Notes under the pieces: model-generated
Told to the model about the DNA's origin: nothing
The model's database searches: none
Seen by the model: the letters and a program-made list of their open reading frames with translations, nothing else
Assembly (NCBI GenBank): GCA_964405805.1
Contig: CAYOPE010000019.1
Span: forward strand, 1-16,548
DNA: 16,548 nt
Reading direction: 5' to 3'
Source: CAYOPE01 sp964405805
GTDB lineage: Bacteria > Patescibacteriota > Doudnabacteria > UBA920 > O2-02-FULL-48-8
Program-made: the position numbers and the translations under genes
Shown: in pieces, positions 11,690 to 16,548 of the stretch
Numbering within the stretch: position 1 is the stretch's first letter
Layout of the letters: each line of letters opens with the position of its first letter

Positions 11690-12122
11690 TTAAAATTTTT
11701 ATAATCAATTCGTTTTGCTGCTCCAAGTGCTGCAGGATGGCCTCGACTTCGGCTTCGGCTTTGGTGTTTACAGCAAAGTCAGCTTCAGCGCGAAGCTCTG
11801 CATGACGACTCTGTAAATTCTGACCGACCATGATCAGTGGCATCAGGAAAATCTGAACCATGTTTGAGATAAACAACCAGAACACAAAGGCAGGCGCTGG
11901 ATCAAACCGATGATTGACCGGACCAAATGTATTCCAAGACAGCCAGAACACTGTCCAAGCAAAGATGACCAGAAAAAAGCCCATAGTCCCGACATGCTCA
12001 GTAATCCAGACCGCCAGACGCTCAAGTCGACTTAAGCTTTCTTTATGTTTTTTGTTGGGATTTTGTATCTTGCCGCCGATTTGTCGAAGTTCAGCAAGCG
12101 GCTTAGGCTTAGCTTTCAGCAT
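11667..12122 (-). CDS. DUF1003 family membrane protein
   Basis: 151 residues from the ATG at 12120-12122. It fits the DUF1003 family: a soluble N-terminus, RLERLAVWITEHVGTMGFFL and VIFAWTVFWLSWNTFG (first span), DPAPAFVFWLFISNMVQIFL (second span), then GQNLQSRHAELRAEADFAVN and a C-terminal helix (EAILQHLEQQNELIIKILNE). The function of the family is unknown. A longer reading starts at 12173, but it would begin inside mrdA and translate through a TATAAT promoter box (12129-12134) that sits 6 nt before the chosen ATG, so I prefer the shorter form. The 3' end overlaps the transporter start by 23 nt, so the two are one transcript. Confidence 0.88.
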   Translation of the reverse strand: MLKAKPKPLAELRQIGGKIQNPNKKHKESLSRLERLAVWITEHVGTMGFFLVIFAWTVFWLSWNTFGPVNHRFDPAPAFVFWLFISNMVQIFLMPLIMVGQNLQSRHAELRAEADFAVNTKAEAEVEAILQHLEQQNELIIKILNELEKGK

Positions 12123-12128
12123 GCATGA

Positions 12129-12157
12129 ATTATACTCTGTTGCGACTATTTCTGCCA
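12129..12157 (-). promoter_or_regulatory. Promoter of the DUF1003-NRAMP operon, leaderless, at the 3' end of mrdA
   Basis: TATAAT (12129-12134), 17-bp spacer and CTGGCA (12152-12157, 4/6). The -35 lies within the final codons of mrdA. The -10 box ends 6 nt before the DUF1003 ATG. Confidence 0.65.
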
Positions 12158-14059
12158 GCGGTTCGCAGCCCACCAGGCATAAACATCATGCGCGACAGGC
12201 ACAGCCACTAGGTGACCCTCACCGCCTGCTTCGACCAATATAGTCAGAGCAATCTGAGGATTCTGAGATGGCGCGTAAGAAGTAAATAGAGCATGCGTGC
12301 GTCGTAGGTCTCGTGCGTCAAACTGAGCAGTTCCCGTTTTTCCTGAGACCTCGATGGGCAAGCTAGCAAGCGCATGGCCTGAACCTGAAGTCACAGTCTG
12401 TCGCATAGCATCTTGGACAATTTTAATCACACTTGGATCAGCGACCTGATCCACCAAAACTTTTGGTTGCATTTTCGTTTTACCTTCGACTTCATCCAAA
12501 ATATATGGCTGCATGACCTTGCCTCCGTTAGCAACCGTCGCAGTCCAACTATTTATCTGCAAAGGTGTGACTAAGACATCCCCTTGGCCAATGGATTCAT
12601 GGTAAGTATCGCCGAGATACCATTTTTCTTTTTTGACACTCTCTTTCCAGTTCGGATCAGGCACTAGTCCTGATTTTTCTCCTGGTAAATCGATGCCAAG
12701 TGAGTCGCCCAGATGAAATTTATGAAACCAGTCAGCAATCTTTTCAGGACCGAGTCCTTGGAAACCAGTTTTACTGTTTCCGCCGCCCACGGTGTAGAAA
12801 TAAATATCAGAAGATTTGGCAATCGCTGAATAGACATCCATAATTCCCAAGCCCGATCGCTCGTAACCATTAAAAGTAAATGTGCCGACATGTATCGCAC
12901 CATCATCCAGAATTTTCGTCTTAGTATTGATGACGCCTTCAGTCAGCCCGGCAGTGGCCATAACTGGTTTGATGGTCGACCCCGGCGGATATGTGCCAGA
13001 CACGACGCGATCAATCATCGGTTTGTTTGGATCATTTAGAAGCTTCGCGTACTCATCTTGACTAATTCCCTGCGCAAACAAATTATTGTCAAAAGACGGG
13101 AGAGAAATCAAAGCTAGGACTTGCCCAGTTTTCGGGTTTGTGGCCAGAGCTGCAGCTTTTTTCGCGCCGAATTTCGCCATCTGCATCCGCAAACTGTCGT
13201 AAAGAGTTTTTTGCAAATCATAGTCAATGTTTAGCTTGACATTTTCGCCAGGAGTGCCTGGTATTTCAGCTAAAGTTTTCTTAAAATTGCCTTGCGCATC
13301 TATTTCTGTCTGCCGTTTCCCGGCCACTCCGCGTAAATATTGTTCGTACTCGATCTCGAGACCCGTTTTGCCAATATAATCATTGAGAGCGTAGTTGTCG
13401 CTTTCATGATCTTTCAGCTCGCTCGCAGTAATTTTACCAGTATAGCCGACTAATGGAGAAAAAACTTCAGGATCTTTATATTCTCGGATCGCATTGTTCT
13501 GAACCAGAAAACCTTTTAACTCATCTTGCTTGCCAATCAATATCAAAGCCTGGTCTTTGGTCAAATTTTCAGCCAAGGTTTGACCTTGGTATGAATCCAG
13601 AGCCATTTTACTAATTTCATCTTTGAGTTCAGATTCATCTTTGCCCAAAATCTGCGCTATCTCGGAAATTTTCTGATCAAATTCTCCCTGATCTTTCGGC
13701 AAATCAGCTGTGATCGCGACTAATTCAAAACTTGGAATATTTCCTGCGATGACCTTACCATAACTATCAAGAATTAATCCTCGCGGGGCAAGCGTGTATT
13801 GCACTCGAAGCTTATTACCTTCTGCTAAAGCTTTGTACTCAGAACCCTTCACGCCCTGGAGAAAAAAAATTCTACCTAAAAGAATTACTAAACCAACGAT
13901 AGTTATAAAGCTAATAAAAGAATAATTTATAAAATCACGCTCATCATCCAAAACATCTGCATCTTCGTTTTGCAAATCCATATAGGCCTCTTCATAAGCT
14001 AGATTTTTCGAAGCCTTTACTCTGCGTTTTATACTTTTAGTTTCAAATGGGTTAACCAT
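12146..14059 (-). CDS. mrdA: Penicillin-binding protein 2 (peptidoglycan transpeptidase, elongation)
   Basis: 637 residues, a class B PBP of the PBP2 type that crosslinks peptidoglycan during side-wall growth. It has a cytoplasmic N-terminus (1-44), a membrane span at about 45-66, a PBP dimer/pedestal domain (APRGLILDSYGKVIAGN at 91-107; YIGKTGLEIEYEQYLRG at 228-244) and the transpeptidase domain from about 300. The catalytic motifs are S361-TIK364 (PPGSTIKP), S416-S-D418 in place of the usual SxN, and K574-TG (SGKTGTAQ). The Asp form of the second motif is common in PBP2. It overlaps mreD by 31 nt. A cytoplasmic tail of about 44 charged residues is longer than usual. No Shine-Dalgarno is seen. 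Confidence 0.95.
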   Translation of the reverse strand: MVNPFETKSIKRRVKASKNLAYEEAYMDLQNEDADVLDDERDFINYSFISFITIVGLVILLGRIFFLQGVKGSEYKALAEGNKLRVQYTLAPRGLILDSYGKVIAGNIPSFELVAITADLPKDQGEFDQKISEIAQILGKDESELKDEISKMALDSYQGQTLAENLTKDQALILIGKQDELKGFLVQNNAIREYKDPEVFSPLVGYTGKITASELKDHESDNYALNDYIGKTGLEIEYEQYLRGVAGKRQTEIDAQGNFKKTLAEIPGTPGENVKLNIDYDLQKTLYDSLRMQMAKFGAKKAAALATNPKTGQVLALISLPSFDNNLFAQGISQDEYAKLLNDPNKPMIDRVVSGTYPPGSTIKPVMATAGLTEGVINTKTKILDDGAIHVGTFTFNGYERSGLGIMDVYSAIAKSSDIYFYTVGGGNSKTGFQGLGPEKIADWFHKFHLGDSLGIDLPGEKSGLVPDPNWKESVKKEKWYLGDTYHESIGQGDVLVTPLQINSWTATVANGGKVMQPYILDEVEGKTKMQPKVLVDQVADPSVIKIVQDAMRQTVTSGSGHALASLPIEVSGKTGTAQFDARDLRRTHALFTSYAPSQNPQIALTILVEAGGEGHLVAVPVAHDVYAWWAANRWQK

Positions 14060-14517
14060 TGATTTATCTTTGAATAATATCGAAACACTGGGAAAGTAAA
14101 AATTAAATTCAAAACCAAAGCTTTAGGCAACTGGTTTAAAAGCAGAAAAGCTGGATCTCTCAGTCCTCGTAATACAAAAATCAAAAGATAAAATCCGATT
14201 GTAGCTGCTGCTACGGAAGTAAATAGAACAATTTGGTTTGGCTCTCGCTCCAGTACCGTGTTCACCACAAAATACAAAATTAAAAAAATCGCAAACAAGC
14301 TAATCATAATCACGCCATCCGGTAATCCTGAAAGAAAATCTAGTAGCAAACCACTGACTAAAGTCAGGGCTAGAGCTTGGTCGAAATCAGAAAGTAAAAC
14401 AGCTGAAACCAAAAAAATCAAAACTAAGTTTGCGGCAGTCAAATTCAGTGGAATTAAAATTCCTGCTTGGATAATGATGAGCAATAAAATTGCCAAAAAC
14501 CATAAAAAAGGCTTCAT
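14029..14517 (-). CDS. mreD: Rod shape-determining protein MreD
   Basis: 162 residues, about the normal MreD length. Five or so hydrophobic segments cover the protein (FLWFLAILLLIIIQAGILI; AANLVLIFLVSAVLLS; LALTLVSGLLLDFLSGLPDG; MISLFAIFLILYFVVNTVL; LFTSVAAATIGFYLLIFVLR). The motif GLLLDFLSGLPDG matches the conserved G-x-x-x-D-x-x-x-G region of MreD. It is an integral membrane part of the elongasome. The start overlaps the mreC stop by 4 nt (ATGA) and its end overlaps mrdA by 31 nt, so translation is coupled both ways. Assignment rests on the motif and gene order. Confidence 0.92.
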   Translation of the reverse strand: MKPFLWFLAILLLIIIQAGILIPLNLTAANLVLIFLVSAVLLSDFDQALALTLVSGLLLDFLSGLPDGVIMISLFAIFLILYFVVNTVLEREPNQIVLFTSVAAATIGFYLLIFVLRGLRDPAFLLLNQLPKALVLNLIFTFPVFRYYSKINQWLTHLKLKV

Positions 14518-15314
14518 CGGACGACAAATAAAAATCTTAAACTGCGAAGATCTGCCGCCGGCGAGACAAAAGCTTTCTGAAAAAGTTCGCTTTGACTAGA
14601 TCGAATCGCTGATACTTCACCAATCAGAAGTCCTCTCGGGAAATCATCTGACAAACCAGAAGTAATCACCTCATCACCACTTTTGATGACATCGTTTTGG
14701 GTAACTAAATCAAAACTTAAAGCCAATCCGTGCTCACCACGGATAATTCCCCTTGCTCCTGAATCAGCCACCTCAGCATTTACTAAAAGGTTTGGATCCG
14801 TGATCAGAGTCACCTGCGCTGAATCAGAATAAAGCTTAGTGACCTTCCCAACCAAAAGCCCGGGTGCTGCGACTACTGGCTGGTTTAAATGCAAACCTGA
14901 TTTTTCGCCTCTGCTGATCACGATTGTCTGACTCAAGCCAGTAGGATCAATGTCTAAAACTTCTGCGGACAATAGGTTCAGCTTGGATTGTTGTTCAAAA
15001 TTTAATGCTTTACGCAGGCCTGAATTTTCTTGTTGAGCTGATTCTAGTCTGGCGTTTGCAAACGAGAGATCGTCAACCTTCTGACTTAATATCGAATTTT
15101 CTTTTGCCAAATTTTTTATGACAAATAAAGTACTAAAGATATTTTTTCCGACATTGCTAACTTGAGTGACTCGATTCGTGAACATTCCATAAAACCGAAA
15201 AAAACCGCTTTTGACCAAGCTTAAATATCCAGTTGCATCTAAAATTATTAGCAGTGCTATAAAGACGAAAACTACAAAAATTTTCGTGAAAGTTTTCGTA
15301 TAAATAAATCGCAT
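14514..15314 (-). CDS. mreC: Rod shape-determining protein MreC
   Basis: 266 residues, normal for MreC. An N-terminal membrane anchor (about residues 9-30, FTKIFVVFVFIALLIILDA) is followed by an extracytoplasmic coiled coil (about 65-105, NLAKENSILSQKVDDLSFAN and on) and the double beta-barrel MreC domain (about 115-266): SAEVLDIDPTGLSQTIVISR, APGLLVGKVTKLYSDSAQVT, LITDPNLLVNAEV, GARGIIRGEHG, and DEVITSGLSDDFPRGLLIGE. MreC scaffolds and activates PBP2 outside the membrane. It starts 2 nt after the mreB stop and overlaps mreD by 4 nt. Confidence 0.95.
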   Translation of the reverse strand: MRFIYTKTFTKIFVVFVFIALLIILDATGYLSLVKSGFFRFYGMFTNRVTQVSNVGKNIFSTLFVIKNLAKENSILSQKVDDLSFANARLESAQQENSGLRKALNFEQQSKLNLLSAEVLDIDPTGLSQTIVISRGEKSGLHLNQPVVAAPGLLVGKVTKLYSDSAQVTLITDPNLLVNAEVADSGARGIIRGEHGLALSFDLVTQNDVIKSGDEVITSGLSDDFPRGLLIGEVSAIRSSQSELFQKAFVSPAADLRSLRFLFVVR

Positions 15315-15316
15315 GG

Positions 15317-16375
15317 CTATCTAGGAATCTGCTCAAACTCAGTCAGGACTAGAACATCTTTTAGGCTTGGCAGATCTTCAAGTACAATTCCAGCGCCACG
15401 CACCACACAGGTCAGCGGATCATCAGCCACAACCACTGGCATAGCGGTTTCATCCGCAATCATTTTATCCAATCCATGCAGTAGAGCACCGCCACCGGCA
15501 AGTGTAATTCCGCGATCCATGATGTCAGCAACTAGCTCAGGAGGTGTTTCTTCCACGACTGCCTTGATGTTATTTACGATCATCCGTACTGAGCGCGACA
15601 AAGCTTTACGAATCTGATCATCTGTCACAGTCACTTCTTTTGGCAGCCCTGTAATCAGATCCCGACCGCGGATCGGAGTTTTGCTCTTTTCTTTTGATGC
15701 CACAGCTGATCCGATTTTGATTTTCACTTCTTCTGCTTTGCGCTCGCCAAGTAGCAGATTAAACTCTTCTCGAGCAAACTGGATGATATTTTCATTCATC
15801 TCATCGCCTGCGACTCGAATCGAGCGCGAGACCACGATCCCGCCCAGAGAAATCACAGCAATTTCAGCTGTGCCGCCACCGATATCCACGATAAAGCAGC
15901 CTTGCGCATCTTGGACTGGCATGCGCGCGCCGATCGCTGCTGCCATCGGTTCCTCGATCAAAAAAGCCATGCGCGCGCCGGCGTTTAGCGCAGCATCTTG
16001 CACTGCGCGCTTCTCCACTTCAGTGACACCTGATGGAATTCCGATAACGACTCTGGGTCGTGACAAAAACCCCAAAGTTGCCTGAGAGACTTTATCCATG
16101 AAATATCGCAGCATCTGTTCTGTGACTTCAAAGTCAGAGATCACGCCATCGACTAAAGGACGGTGAGCAACAATATGGGCTGGAGTACGACCGACCATTC
16201 TTTTGGCTTCGTCGCCAATAGCCAAAATCTGCTTAGTTTTTTGGTTAATTGCAACTACTGAAGGCTCATTAATAACAATACCCCTGCCTTTGACATAGAC
16301 AAGAGTATTGGCTGTTCCCAAATCAATCCCTATGTCTTTACTAAATTTGTCGTAAACGTGATCAAGCAAAGCCAT
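15317..16375 (-). CDS. mreB: Rod shape-determining protein MreB (actin homologue)
   Basis: 352 residues from the preferred start. MreB polymerises under the membrane and directs lateral wall synthesis. All actin-fold motifs are present: phosphate-1 DIGIDLGTANTLVYVKGRG, RPRVVIGIPSGVTEVEKRAV, EEPMAAAIGARMPVQ, phosphate-2 FIVDIGGGTAEIAVISLGG, and the adenosine motif RGITLAGGGALLHGLDKMI. The longest frame begins at 16387 (MLSYM...), but MALLDHVYDKFSKDIG from 16375 has the usual length before the first motif, and a possible extended -10 overlaps the upstream ATG. Neither start has a Shine-Dalgarno. It is the first gene of the mreB-mreC-mreD-mrdA operon and follows proS on the same strand. Confidence 0.95.
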   Translation of the reverse strand: MALLDHVYDKFSKDIGIDLGTANTLVYVKGRGIVINEPSVVAINQKTKQILAIGDEAKRMVGRTPAHIVAHRPLVDGVISDFEVTEQMLRYFMDKVSQATLGFLSRPRVVIGIPSGVTEVEKRAVQDAALNAGARMAFLIEEPMAAAIGARMPVQDAQGCFIVDIGGGTAEIAVISLGGIVVSRSIRVAGDEMNENIIQFAREEFNLLLGERKAEEVKIKIGSAVASKEKSKTPIRGRDLITGLPKEVTVTDDQIRKALSRSVRMIVNNIKAVVEETPPELVADIMDRGITLAGGGALLHGLDKMIADETAMPVVVADDPLTCVVRGAGIVLEDLPSLKDVLVLTEFEQIPR

Positions 16376-16385
16376 GTAAGACAAC

Positions 16386-16395
16386 ATTAATAGCA
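16386..16395 (-). promoter_or_regulatory. Possible extended -10 for the mre operon
   Basis: On the minus strand TGC is followed by TATTAAT, 10 nt before the ATG at 16375. No good -35 is visible. It fits the near-leaderless style of the other minus-strand promoters, but the mre genes could also be read from the proS promoter. Confidence 0.3.
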
Positions 16396-16411
16396 GAACT
16401 GATTTTGGTTT

Positions 16412-16548
16412 TTATTTGATTGTTTTAACTAAATCTTTGATTTTGATTAATTCACTTTTATCACTATTTCGCTGTTTGATTTCCACACTGTCTTCTGAAA
16501 GTGATCTTTCTGAGACTAGAATCCTGGTAGGAATACCGATCAGATCTG
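16412..16548 (-). CDS. proS: Prolyl-tRNA synthetase (C-terminal end, runs off right edge)
   Basis: Charges tRNA-Pro. Only the last 44 codons are in view, translated on the minus strand and ending at TAA (16412-16414). They read DLIGIPTRILVSERSLSEDS, then VEIKQRNSDK, then SELIKIKDLVKTIK. This is the end of the HGTP anticodon-binding domain: the pattern GIP-R-VSERSL, VE-KRR and E-L--I is characteristic of the bacterial ProRS C-terminus. The gene is on the same strand as mreB with 36 nt between its stop and the preferred mreB start. No terminator lies between them, so read-through into the mre operon is possible. ThrRS or HisRS share the fold but not this sequence. Confidence 0.85.
   Translation of the reverse strand, partial: DLIGIPTRILVSERSLSEDSVEIKQRNSDKSELIKIKDLVKTIK

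Noticed and set aside
12123..12173. N-terminal extension of DUF1003 (start at 12173)
   Set aside because: It overlaps mrdA and runs across a TATAAT box placed 6 nt before the internal ATG; the extra residues are not part of the DUF1003 domain.
1..16548. CRISPR array, tRNA, rRNA or recoded stop codons
   Set aside because: No regularly spaced repeats, no cloverleaf and no rRNA-like stretch were seen. Reading frames end at normal stops including TGA, so no alternative code is needed.

Overview
The window looks like part of the chromosome of a host-dependent, small-genome bacterium of the Candidate Phyla Radiation (Patescibacteria). This is an inference from three things: the compact, moderately AT-rich layout with overlapping genes, the mix of CPR-typical small families (an RHG-variant histidine phosphatase, DUF1905, DUF456, DUF1003, a matrixin-type protease), and a GC-rich inverted repeat of a kind I recall as common in CPR genomes. 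TGA is used as a normal stop (msrA ends in TGA), so the UGA=Gly code of Gracilibacteria/Absconditabacteria does not apply. A run of 10 N at 3651-3660 marks a scaffold gap.

Layout, left to right. (1) 1-587 is the 5' part of lysS (lysyl-tRNA synthetase), minus strand, running off the left edge. (2) 600-2330 is an island of four small plus-strand genes: a zinc-ribbon protein and a small membrane protein in one operon, another small membrane protein, and a 103-residue orphan. They are visibly GC-rich, have good Shine-Dalgarno sites and carry their own terminators. A fifth plus-strand gene (3829-4020) has the same signals. (3) 2351-3777 holds msrA and a membrane-anchored matrixin-like zinc protease in a translationally coupled pair. 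(4) 4086-5957 holds a histidine phosphatase, a DUF1905 protein and a zinc-type alcohol dehydrogenase/quinone oxidoreductase. (5) 6025-9398 holds a 908-residue secreted LCAT-like lipase/acyltransferase, a small membrane protein downstream of it, and an ArsR-type regulator upstream; two exact 26-bp repeats flank the regulator and look like its operators. (6) 9457-12122 holds DUF456, greA, an NRAMP-family transporter and DUF1003. (7) 12146-16387 is the cell-shape cluster mreB-mreC-mreD-mrdA (PBP2), without rodA in view. (8) The right edge is the 3' end of proS (prolyl-tRNA synthetase).

Every housekeeping-type gene is on the minus strand. Several of them (lysS, msrA, the dehydrogenase, the lipase, arsR, DUF1003) have a -10 box only 6-9 nt before the ATG, which predicts leaderless mRNAs. 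The five plus-strand genes show the opposite arrangement, with long leaders and Shine-Dalgarno sites. This contrast, and the regulator/repeat/lipase module, are the most interesting parts of the window. No CRISPR array, tRNA, rRNA or transposase is visible, and no gene-free stretch exceeds 300 bases.
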